A stretch of DNA of 64,000 bases, from contig CADCCQ010000016.1 of assembly GCA_902799955.1 (NCBI GenBank), forward strand, positions 1 to 64,000, in the 5' to 3' direction. Both the position numbers and the translations under genes were made by a program. Below, piece by piece: positions 57,361 to 64,000 of the stretch. A model generated the notes under the pieces. The model made no database searches, was not told the DNA's origin, and worked only from the letters and a program-made list of their open reading frames with translations. The first letter of the stretch is position 1; every line of letters starts with the position of its first letter. Origin of the DNA: an uncultured bacterium (GTDB taxonomy: Bacteria > Verrucomicrobiota > Kiritimatiellia > RFP12 > UBA1067).

Positions 57361-59952
57361 TTATGGGCTGTTTGTTATTGTTGCAACATCATTTGTACCT
57401 CTTGTCACAGTTACGCCGTATTTCTCAACAGACAAATTTCCATTGTCTGAAAGGACAATTGTCTCCGTACTCAAGAAAAAAGGATGTTTCTCGCCAATCA
57501 TTATGCCATCATGCTTTACATACCAATAATTGGTTATTGCATATTCACAACTACTTGCCTCTAAGGCCATTGGAATTACCCCAAAGTTCACCAGCGCAAT
57601 ATCAGTGCCAGCACGATTATCTTCTTCCGAAACCCTGACCTCTCTCCATGCTCCTGCATCTTCATCGTGCACACGAAGACCACTTGCGTATCTTTCAAAC
57701 AAACCTGTTGTATTTGTAGCCGGGCACTCCCCTTCTTGCAAATACAGATTGGCAAAAGAAACATAATCCGGATTGATCTTAAGTTCATTCACCATCCCTG
57801 CCGCGACATCGCCAAGACGTGGATAATCGCCTGTATTACTAATCCAAGCACTCAGAGGCGCAACCTCATAGACAATCGCCTCCAATTGTGTCGGCGCGAT
57901 AATTTCCATATTCATGTTGAAATTCACGCTGTCAATGGAAAACATTACAACATCGTTTGTTGGTACAATAGGCGCGGAATAATTGTACAATGAACCGAAG
58001 ACATTTGTTTCTCCAGCCGTCCAAAATGCGCCATCAATCACTGGCGTTGCAGCGAAGCTGGCCGCCTCTTGAGGACCAAAGACATGGCGAATCTTGTTTG
58101 TCGGGAAATTCGCGGCGGCGGAGACATTCACCCTCACCGACGTCAGCGTTGTCGTGCTGGTGAGCCGCCTACCTGTCATGTTTTCGGTAAACACCGCCGT
58201 CGCGACAATATCATCGGCTGTGTCGCTCTCGGAGAGAGCCTCGTACTCAGAAGTCAACAACACCACCTCCCCTGCGGGAACCGGCTCTGAACATGGAACG
58301 GCAAAGCCATTTGTCCGCAAGAGCCTTCCGCCGTCCACAAGCCCAACTGAAACATTCCCCCCAAACTGACCGCCGGATACTCGGCACGAAAGTGTTGTTG
58401 AGGATGAACGGCGAGTCTTCACATCGCCCGGTGCGTTTGTGTATGCGTTTTCAAACACAACTGCGCCTTCAGCAAAGGCGACTCTCACTGCCGCGCCGTT
58501 TACGTCGTGATCCGCCTCGTGGGAGCAGTCACATCCAATCGTAGATGGAATCCATCGCGAATACCCTCCCCATCCAACACATACAGAAATCGTATGATCC
58601 GCACCAACACATCGGCAGTTTGGCAGGCACTGCCATGAAAAACACGACTCGCCGCATGTTATTGTACAACATCCCCCGGTCACTGCCGTGACATCGGGAA
58701 ACACATTGACAGGCGAAGATGACACGGCGTAGTTTACGGGGCCCCCGCCGCTCCTCGTCAGAACCCGTTCAAGGTGGAACTCAAGCGGGAAGGACACGAC
58801 CAGACTATGCTCGGAGTTCGTGAAGATGCTGGCGTGCTCGCTCGACACGGCGGAGTACGAGATCGGCAGGTCGCTCTCGACGGTGTACGTCGCGCCGACG
58901 AGAAGCGGGACGCGGCAGACCTTGTTCGTCCGCGCGATTACCGCAAGGTCGCCGAGGTTGCTCTCGCCGTCGCAGGTCGCCGTTATCTTCGCGACGCCAA
59001 GCGCGCCAGTCGCGGTAAGGTCAAGCCAGTAGTACGCATTCGGGTTGGCGTTGGTGTGCCAGGTGATCTCCACTTCGCCCTGTCCGTTTGTCACGGCGGA
59101 AAGCACCCCCGCGCAGTTAACGTTGAGCCAGCCGACGCCCGTTCCGAAGAAGTCGCCGTCTGACTCGTAGGGGTTCGCGTCGATCTCGTTCGCGAGGCCG
59201 TCGCCGTCCCAGTCGTGAGGGTTGACACGGCGGTAGACGGTTTCGAGCGCGTTGGAGCGCGTCGCGAAGTCGCCATTGGGCGAAAGCTCTATCTGTGCGC
59301 TTACGGGCGAGTTTGTGTCGGCATTTAGGAAGAAGTTCTCCCAAGTCAGCAACTTTGAGCCGCCAGCACCATCCGCCGTCCAGAATCGGCTTGCACCCTG
59401 CATGGCGAGCATCGGCACGCCGACGGCGCATATCTCGTGCGCGGCATCTCGCGGTGTCGGACGAATCCTGCCGTCGTTGAAAACGGAGAACGAGGAAACC
59501 GTCTCGCCGTTCGTCCATACGGGGAATGCGAAATCTCCCAGGTCGAGCCGTGCCCATTCGCCGAACGTCCCGCGCAGGTGCCAGTTGAAGGTCGGTATAA
59601 CACCATCGGGCATTGTATACACATCCGGCGCGCAGTTCGTCACCGAATCGACGCGATAGCCCCTTGCGATCTCTTCCTCCGTGACTGTCTGGATTGACAA
59701 CATCGGCAGAGCCCCCAGATAGGGCCGTGGCGACATCGACGGCGCATTGGTCTTGACGCTCCCGTAGATGAAGAACACACAAAGCAAGACGGCGGCAACA
59801 GTCCGTCCCAACGCCGTCATCTCGCGGAACAACGCGGTCAACTTCAAAATGGCAGCTTTAACAATCTTCGTCCGAAGTGCGGAAGCGACAAGCAACGCCG
59901 CCAACCCGGCGAGACAAATGCGCATCAATACCTGTTGGAAGAACGTTGACAT
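57361..59952 (-). CDS. membrane-anchored beta-rich protein with Ca-binding type-3 segment, 863 aa (operon gene 1)
   Basis: An 863-residue protein with two N-terminal hydrophobic segments (ICLAGLAALLVASAL and VAAVLLCVFFIYGSV) that probably anchor it in the inner membrane. Near residue 240 it has a thrombospondin-type-3-like motif (PHDWDGDGLANEIDANPYES). A Cys-rich patch (GGCCTITCGESCFSWQCLPN) follows, then Ig-like domains (TLSCRVSGGQFGGNVSVGLV). No enzyme motif is visible. The start at 59952 lacks a Shine-Dalgarno and overlaps by one base the stop of a 29-codon leader ORF. It leads the five-gene series to 54210. Confidence 0.75.
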   Translation of the reverse strand: MSTFFQQVLMRICLAGLAALLVASALRTKIVKAAILKLTALFREMTALGRTVAAVLLCVFFIYGSVKTNAPSMSPRPYLGALPMLSIQTVTEEEIARGYRVDSVTNCAPDVYTMPDGVIPTFNWHLRGTFGEWARLDLGDFAFPVWTNGETVSSFSVFNDGRIRPTPRDAAHEICAVGVPMLAMQGASRFWTADGAGGSKLLTWENFFLNADTNSPVSAQIELSPNGDFATRSNALETVYRRVNPHDWDGDGLANEIDANPYESDGDFFGTGVGWLNVNCAGVLSAVTNGQGEVEITWHTNANPNAYYWLDLTATGALGVAKITATCDGESNLGDLAVIARTNKVCRVPLLVGATYTVESDLPISYSAVSSEHASIFTNSEHSLVVSFPLEFHLERVLTRSGGGPVNYAVSSSPVNVFPDVTAVTGGCCTITCGESCFSWQCLPNCRCVGADHTISVCVGWGGYSRWIPSTIGCDCSHEADHDVNGAAVRVAFAEGAVVFENAYTNAPGDVKTRRSSSTTLSCRVSGGQFGGNVSVGLVDGGRLLRTNGFAVPCSEPVPAGEVVLLTSEYEALSESDTADDIVATAVFTENMTGRRLTSTTTLTSVRVNVSAAANFPTNKIRHVFGPQEAASFAATPVIDGAFWTAGETNVFGSLYNYSAPIVPTNDVVMFSIDSVNFNMNMEIIAPTQLEAIVYEVAPLSAWISNTGDYPRLGDVAAGMVNELKINPDYVSFANLYLQEGECPATNTTGLFERYASGLRVHDEDAGAWREVRVSEEDNRAGTDIALVNFGVIPMALEASSCEYAITNYWYVKHDGIMIGEKHPFFLSTETIVLSDNGNLSVEKYGVTVTRGTNDVATITNSP

Positions 59953-60041
59953 TATGGAATTGTGGAATTATGTAATTGTGGAATGTTTGCATTTGCCATT
60001 TGCGAACAGTTGTGACACTTGCGATTTGTGGCAATCCCCAT
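59952..60041 (-). CDS. 29-aa leader ORF with CHNC motif
   Basis: A short frame, MGIATNRKCHNCSQMANAN plus a tail, starts at 60041 after a strong GGGAGGATAAC and stops as TAATG overlapping the next start. It lies 15 nt after the methyltransferase stop. The motif repeats at the N-terminus of the esterase (54152). Three of the four differing codons change the residue and one is synonymous. The tail is encoded by AATTNNNN octads. It could be a translational-coupling leader. Function unknown. Confidence 0.5.
   Translation of the reverse strand: MGIATNRKCHNCSQMANANIPQLHNSTIP
59958..59985. repeat. AATTNNNN octads upstream of the 59952 gene
   Basis: AATT at 59958, 59966 and 59974, then AATG at 59982, an 8-base period. 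The first two units (AATTGTGG, AATTATGT) are identical to the first two of the array at 62459. Confidence 0.75.
59986..60041 (-). repeat. 56-bp CHNC repeat, copy B
   Basis: Matches 54097-54152 at 51 of 56 positions; encodes the N-terminus of the 29-codon leader ORF. Confidence 0.85.
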
Positions 60042-60058
60042 GTTATCCTCCCTCATCT

Positions 60059-63001
60059 TCATTTGAAGTACTCCACATCGGGATTGAGGAAGCCGAACGA
60101 ATAGATCTGTGGCAAGAGTTTCGCGCGGAGAGCGTCGTGTGCCTCACGCAGAACGAGGACAGGATTGTTTTTAACACAGAGGCACGGAGACTCAGAGGGT
60201 TCTCCCCTCTCTGTGCCTCTGCGTCTCTGTGTTGAAAAAATATCTTTCATCGCGTTGCGAACCTGGTAATACCCTACGTCCCACGTCTCGATCTTCCAAT
60301 CCATCCACGGAGTGCGGGTGATATTGGCGTAGAACTCGCGGTAGAGCACACGCGCCGCGTCGAGGACCGCGCGAGATTCCGGGGAAAGCTTTTTCTGGAA
60401 ACAACCTGGACAACTTGTAAAAACAACTATTTCTTTCTCTGCCGCGCCAACCGGCGCGGCAGTCTTGGAGGATGCTTGCGCGGGCGAGTTAGCCCGCTCC
60501 TCTCCAGAAAGTTGCTTTTCAAAGTTGTTTATGTTGTTTCCAATTCCAATTTCCCGCTCCGCAAGCCACTTCGCCAAGAAACGGTCCTCGTTCGCCGCCG
60601 CAAGCTGCGCCGCGATGTCACTATGCCCGCACGGCCACTGCCGCACCTCCTCCAACAAGAAGGGAAAGAAGTTGTTCGCGATCTGCCACACCTTGCCCTG
60701 ATACTCGACGTTACGGAGCGACACGGCGTAGTTGGAATCCGCAAACGCCGACCACACGACGCAGTCCGTGACAAAATCGGAGGGAAGACCAGTCGGTAGG
60801 TCTATTGAATTTAACACACGGATTTGTTCGCCGCTAACGCGGCTCACATTTTCAGGATCGCGAACACCGTTAGGTGTGAGCAAATCCGTTTGTTTTATAT
60901 TTGTGGGCGCATAGAACGCATCGCGGTCGTTCGTCCATGTCGCCTTCGGAATCTTCTTCACGGCGTGAAGCACCATCGCCCGCTCGAAATTCTCCGGCGT
61001 CACCGAAAACGCGCCCGCATTCGCGTATGGCGCGGAAAGGATGAATACGCTGTTCTGGTTCTGGAAATCGTCGCCCTTGCTCGAAACCGAGCAGAGGAAG
61101 CCGGGCGCGACGTGGTTGCGCTTGTCCTTGTTGTCCGTCTTGAGGTTGAACGCGCTCACGAACGTGGGCATCACGGATTTGCCGTCCCACTTCGGGCGCG
61201 GGCACCACTTGTTGAGCATGGCCGTGCGTTCAACGGAAGGAAGCAGTTTAGTGCCAATCTTCTCTGCGCCAGCATTAAACACGTCAAGCGTGATCGCCTG
61301 GTCTTTCAGGTGTTTCCGTTTCGCGAGATTCCACACAAGGAAACCGACGGGGAAGCTGCCCGTTGCGCCGTAGAAGCACTTGATGGGGAAGATGAATCCG
61401 CGCTCATACTGGTACTGGAAAAATCCATCGCGTATTTTCTGGTCGTTGTTGGAGTTGATGTACTTCAACTTCGAGAACATCCCAAGGTGAGCCTGCCGGT
61501 CCTTGAACTCCTTGGAAATGCGGAAAAGAAACTGCGTAAACAGTTCGCGGCTCGCCTCACCATAACCCTCTGCGTTCATCCATTCGCGGATTGTGGTCAT
61601 CGAGACAGTGTCCTTGGACTTCTTGCCCGTCTCGCCACTCACCGTGTTGGCCGTCGCAAACGGCGGATTGATGAGGATGATCCACTTGATGTCCGGGTTC
61701 GCGAGATCGGCGATGAGGTTCGGCGGCATCTTGCGCGTCTGCCCGAACGTCATCTGCCCTGCGAGCACGGGGATGTCGTCCGCCAGATAGTCGTACTGGA
61801 AGCACGTCGCGGCGGGGAAGATTTTCTGGCAGTACTTGGCGTCATCTTCTTCGAGCGTCGAGATGTAGCAATACGGAAGCGCGGATGAGGGCAGCTTGAA
61901 CTCGAGGTTGCCGGTGCCGGCGGCCATGTCCCACAGGCGCACGTCGCCGCGTTTCCACCATTCGCGCCCGACGGTGCGCTCGATGTATTCGAGGCCTTTC
62001 TCGGCAAATTCGACGGGCGTGAAGAACTCGCCCGTGAAGCGACGGCGGAAATCCTCGGTAAGCCGGTCGGCCATTTGGCGGATGCGCATCATGCCCGAGG
62101 CGGAAACCTTCTCGTAGTTCTGCCAGAAGTGGAGGTACTTGTCGCTCTGGAGCGTCTTGGGAATGAACGCGCCGCTTTCCACGGCGAACAACACCTGGCC
62201 GTCCTGCGCCACGATGGACTTCCCCTGCTCGATGTCGGAAAGGAAGTACTCGGAAGACTTGCGCCCGTTGCGCACGTATGGCCCGAAGAGGCCGTCCCAG
62301 TAGTCGAACACGTCGAGGAAGTTGTCCTCGGTGATTGCCTTCTTGTCGAGAAGGTCTAGGAAATTTGCCTGATGCTTGAGGCGTTCGCGGCATATCGCCA
62401 CGAACTGTTCCTCCTCTGCCGGGTTCGTGAGATCGTAGATGTAGATAGGAGATTGTGGAATTGTGGAATTATGTAATTGCAGAATAGCGGAATTGTCCAA
62501 TGAGGGCACATTGCCAATTCCGCATTGGCTGATGGCTGTTTCCACATTTCCACAATTCCGTAATTTCCATCCCTCCGCGCCTCTGCGTCTCTGCGTCAGA
62601 AACTCCAGCACGTCTTCCACCAGCCTGGGGCATGGCGTCGATGGCGCACGGTCCCAGTCATAGCGGTCGCCCTTGGCTGCGTAGAATTTCGCATAGTCCT
62701 TTGTCTCGGCGAAGAACGCCTCGTTCTTGTCAACGACGCAGATGTACGGCGGAAGCGGATACTTCGTGAGCCCCGCACCGTACTTCAGGAGCCGTGCGTA
62801 GTACATCGTCTGCGCAAGGACTCGCGCGACGTTCTCGGCGTTCCTGAAGTTGCGGTCGTACTTGAACTCGAAGAGGACATGTTCTGTGTAGTGGTCGATG
62901 CCGCGCAATGCAAAGATCTTCGTTTTGAAGAACTTGCAGAACTCGGCCTTTACCTCTTCTTCCTTCGCGCACGGACGCAAGCTGTCGTAAAGGCGCTTCA
63001 T
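60059..63001 (-). CDS. type IIG-like restriction enzyme: nuclease-methyltransferase
   Basis: A 980-residue protein. The N-terminal part looks like a PD-(D/E)XK-type nuclease (DHYTEHVLFEFKYD). A helical linker follows. The N6-adenine methyltransferase core has motif I LWDMAAGTGNLEFKL and catalytic motif IV IILINPPFAT. A C-terminal part may recognise DNA. One chain would both modify and cut host or phage DNA. No separate specificity or endonuclease gene is adjacent. At least three in-frame inserts are made of repeat DNA (60168-60235, 60397-60541, 62459-62600), all still open. These predict low-complexity loops and raise doubt about whether the enzyme is fully active. Confidence 0.8.
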   Translation of the reverse strand: MKRLYDSLRPCAKEEEVKAEFCKFFKTKIFALRGIDHYTEHVLFEFKYDRNFRNAENVARVLAQTMYYARLLKYGAGLTKYPLPPYICVVDKNEAFFAETKDYAKFYAAKGDRYDWDRAPSTPCPRLVEDVLEFLTQRRRGAEGWKLRNCGNVETAISQCGIGNVPSLDNSAILQLHNSTIPQSPIYIYDLTNPAEEEQFVAICRERLKHQANFLDLLDKKAITEDNFLDVFDYWDGLFGPYVRNGRKSSEYFLSDIEQGKSIVAQDGQVLFAVESGAFIPKTLQSDKYLHFWQNYEKVSASGMMRIRQMADRLTEDFRRRFTGEFFTPVEFAEKGLEYIERTVGREWWKRGDVRLWDMAAGTGNLEFKLPSSALPYCYISTLEEDDAKYCQKIFPAATCFQYDYLADDIPVLAGQMTFGQTRKMPPNLIADLANPDIKWIILINPPFATANTVSGETGKKSKDTVSMTTIREWMNAEGYGEASRELFTQFLFRISKEFKDRQAHLGMFSKLKYINSNNDQKIRDGFFQYQYERGFIFPIKCFYGATGSFPVGFLVWNLAKRKHLKDQAITLDVFNAGAEKIGTKLLPSVERTAMLNKWCPRPKWDGKSVMPTFVSAFNLKTDNKDKRNHVAPGFLCSVSSKGDDFQNQNSVFILSAPYANAGAFSVTPENFERAMVLHAVKKIPKATWTNDRDAFYAPTNIKQTDLLTPNGVRDPENVSRVSGEQIRVLNSIDLPTGLPSDFVTDCVVWSAFADSNYAVSLRNVEYQGKVWQIANNFFPFLLEEVRQWPCGHSDIAAQLAAANEDRFLAKWLAEREIGIGNNINNFEKQLSGEERANSPAQASSKTAAPVGAAEKEIVVFTSCPGCFQKKLSPESRAVLDAARVLYREFYANITRTPWMDWKIETWDVGYYQVRNAMKDIFSTQRRRGTERGEPSESPCLCVKNNPVLVLREAHDALRAKLLPQIYSFGFLNPDVEYFK
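60168..60235. repeat. period-8 ACAGAGGC / CTCTGTGC inverted array in the methyltransferase gene
   Basis: Units ACAGAGGC, ACGGAGAC and TCAGAGGG are followed, after a short spacer, by CTCTGTGC, CTCTGCGT and CTCTGTGT. The two halves are roughly inverted. It is translated as STQRRRGTERGEPSESPCLC. Confidence 0.75.
60397..60541. mobile_element. 145-bp MITE-like element with inverted GTTG repeats inside the methyltransferase gene
   Basis: The ends GGAAACAAC (60397) and GTTGTTTCC (60541) are inverted. Each arm continues with GTTG spaced 9 and 13 bases. The centre has two hairpins: GCCGCGCC-AACC-GGCGCGGC (60441-60460) and GCGGGC-GAGTTA-GCCCGC (60480-60497). The frame stays open, encoding about 48 extra residues. 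A lone arm occurs at 17453-17486. Confidence 0.65.
62459..62502. repeat. AATTNNNN octads in the methyltransferase gene
   Basis: AATT at 62459, 62467 and 62475, AATA at 62483, AATT at 62491 and AATG at 62499, a strict 8-base period, in frame within the linker between nuclease and methyltransferase parts. A CTCTGCGT-type octad block follows at about 62572-62598. Confidence 0.8.
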
Positions 63002-63004
63002 TAC

Positions 63005-63718
63005 TCATAGCCCCTTGAGCGTGAGCGTGCCGAATGCGCTTTCGTCGCGGTATGGCAGGACCGGGTTGCCCTTCCAGTAGAGGGCGTGGTCGGCGCGTCC
63101 GCCGTCGTCGTCGTCGTGGACGCAGATGTTGAAGCCGAACGTGACGTCCTTATGCGGGTCCGGCGGATTCACGTAGCCAAGGCACTTCCAGGAGAACCAG
63201 AGGTCGTACTCCAGCAGGAACCTGCCGTCGGAGAGCTCCCTGCGCGCGACGACGCCCGTCCAGCTCTTCCCGAACCCCCGGGGCTGGGAGGAGTTGTCGC
63301 TCTGCGCCGCGCCGTTGGCGACGAGGGTGTACTCGCCGCCGTAGTAGACGCCGCCGGAGCGCGAGTCCTTGGCCTTGTCGTTGTCCCCGTCGAAGAAGCA
63401 CTCGATGTTGTCGTCGTCCCAGCTCGGGCAGGAGACGCTACCGATCTTGCAGTCGTCGGTGACGATCTTGTCGTCGAGGACGCTCGCCTTCACCTGGATG
63501 CCGTCCACGCGCCGCAGCACGCAGAAGCGGAACGAGCAGTCGGCGGGATCGCTGGTCTTGCCGTACTCAGAGTCCCACACGCCGTTCGCCGGTGTGACGG
63601 AGTGCATTTCCGTGACGCTTACGACCGTCGAGCCGTCAAGCCCGACGCACCCCGAAATGGCCAGCGCCGCAAGGGCGAAGGCCGCAGTCCCGACAGTCCG
63701 CATCACGTCACCGCCCAT
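63005..63718 (-). CDS. lipoprotein with CBM9-like domain
   Basis: A 237-residue lipoprotein: MGGDVMRTVGTAAFALAALAISGC ends in a lipobox. The rest resembles the carbohydrate-binding family 9-like domain found in many secreted PVC proteins (FRFCVLRRVDGIQVKASVLD; SWDDDNIECFFDGDND; LEYDLWFSWKCLG). It probably binds a glycan at the cell surface. AGAGGG precedes the start at 63718; the alternative at 63703 has a weaker site. It lies 2 nt after the partial upstream gene. Confidence 0.78.
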   Translation of the reverse strand: MGGDVMRTVGTAAFALAALAISGCVGLDGSTVVSVTEMHSVTPANGVWDSEYGKTSDPADCSFRFCVLRRVDGIQVKASVLDDKIVTDDCKIGSVSCPSWDDDNIECFFDGDNDKAKDSRSGGVYYGGEYTLVANGAAQSDNSSQPRGFGKSWTGVVARRELSDGRFLLEYDLWFSWKCLGYVNPPDPHKDVTFGFNICVHDDDDGGRADHALYWKGNPVLPYRDESAFGTLTLKGL

Positions 63719-63720
63719 CG

Positions 63721-64000
63721 CTACGCCCTCTTGCCCGTGAACGTCTTGACGAGCGGCCTGCCGCGCGCGCCAAAGCAGTTGAGCGGCGTGACGGTGAAGC
63801 GCACGTCGCCCTTCCCGAAGTCCCCGCGCCGGAAGTAGCAGGTCGTAGGCATCGAGGTCTTCGCGTGGGCGAGGGCGTGGTTGAAGCCGTCCGGCAGGAC
63901 GAGCTTCGTCTTCTTCACGCCGTCCGCCTCGGCAACGAACTCCATCGTGAAGAGGCGGGCCTTGTCGTCCTTCACGACCGCCGGCACCACAAGCTTGAAC
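63721..64000 (-). CDS. C-terminal fragment of an unknown protein, N-terminus beyond window edge
   Basis: The frame is open to the right end and stops at 63721. About 92 residues are visible, mostly beta-like (TMEFVAEADGVKKTKLVLPD; YFRRGDFGKGDVRFTVTPLN). I do not recognise the family. The apparent internal start at 63990 is not meaningful because the frame continues upstream. It is likely cotranscribed with the CBM9-like lipoprotein, 2 nt away. Confidence 0.6.
   Translation of the reverse strand, partial: FKLVVPAVVKDDKARLFTMEFVAEADGVKKTKLVLPDGFNHALAHAKTSMPTTCYFRRGDFGKGDVRFTVTPLNCFGARGRPLVKTFTGKRA

Overview
The window is a GC-rich bacterial chromosome segment. Nearly all genes lie on the minus strand; the only clear plus-strand genes are nth (7359-8030) and hrpA (47165-50917). 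The content suggests a gut-type member of the PVC superphylum, most likely Kiritimatiellota or a relative. The evidence is many secreted plant-glycan enzymes (GH2, GH5, GH13, GH43-like, GH78, GH95, CE15), Tat/lipoprotein sugar isomerase-like proteins, thrombospondin-type-3-like Ca-binding segments, giant LamG-like secreted proteins and a [FeFe]-hydrogenase maturase (HydE, implying anaerobic fermentation). This assignment is inference; no 16S or marker tree is available here.

Layout. 1-7000: a STAS-like DUF4325 protein coupled to dTDP-glucose 4,6-dehydratase, a small unknown protein, a secreted FnIII-like protein with a short leader ORF, and a GH2 enzyme. 7.3-15 kb: nth, then a minus-strand series running GH95, acyl carrier protein, NeuD-like acyltransferase, an unknown protein, a sigma-like factor, fumarase beta subunit, queA and proA; a tRNA-Asn follows. 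15.2-34.2 kb: a polysaccharide-utilisation region. It holds a sugar isomerase-like lipoprotein, a GH43-like protein, a 1431-residue GH105/heparinase-II-III/CE15 triple fusion, a large secreted toroid-like protein, a GH106 pseudogene, GH78, GH2, GH13, and a frameshifted GH5/alpha-beta hydrolase pair. The predicted activities (rhamnosidases, unsaturated uronyl hydrolase, lyase, glucuronoyl esterase) fit rhamnogalacturonan or glucuronoxylan-type substrates. 34.3-47.1 kb: an intergenic element with terminal inverted repeats, then a five-gene cluster of secreted proteins including a tail-collar protein and a 2786-residue LamG-like protein. 47.1-54.2 kb: hrpA, a cysteine synthase, hydE and a secreted esterase. 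54.2-63 kb: an operon of small secreted unknown proteins with a membrane-anchored 863-residue protein, and a combined nuclease/methyltransferase. A CBM9-like lipoprotein and a partial gene close the window.

The most striking signal is not a gene. The segment is full of degenerate short tandem repeats with a strict period of 7, 8 or 9 bases, in which about four bases are conserved and the rest vary: TAGTNNN, ACTCNNN, GAGACNN, TTACNNN, AATTNNNN and CTAGNNNNN. They sit at gene boundaries, abut start codons, encode parts of signal peptides, and occur in frame inside enzymes. Alongside them are palindromic or inverted-repeat elements (34461-34776, 60397-60541, 55455-55487) and two repeated short peptide-coding elements: YSAAY-x-TGAERI (near 1-70 and 4090-4140) and TNR-x-CHNCSQMANAN (54097-54152 and 59986-60041). 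The two free-standing copies are leader ORFs overlapping the next start codon.

Likely promoters with a -10 box exactly 7 nt before an ATG (nth, cysK, the 24612 gene) suggest leaderless transcripts. Both plus-strand genes end by sharing a CTAG tetranucleotide as overlapping stop codons with the convergent gene.
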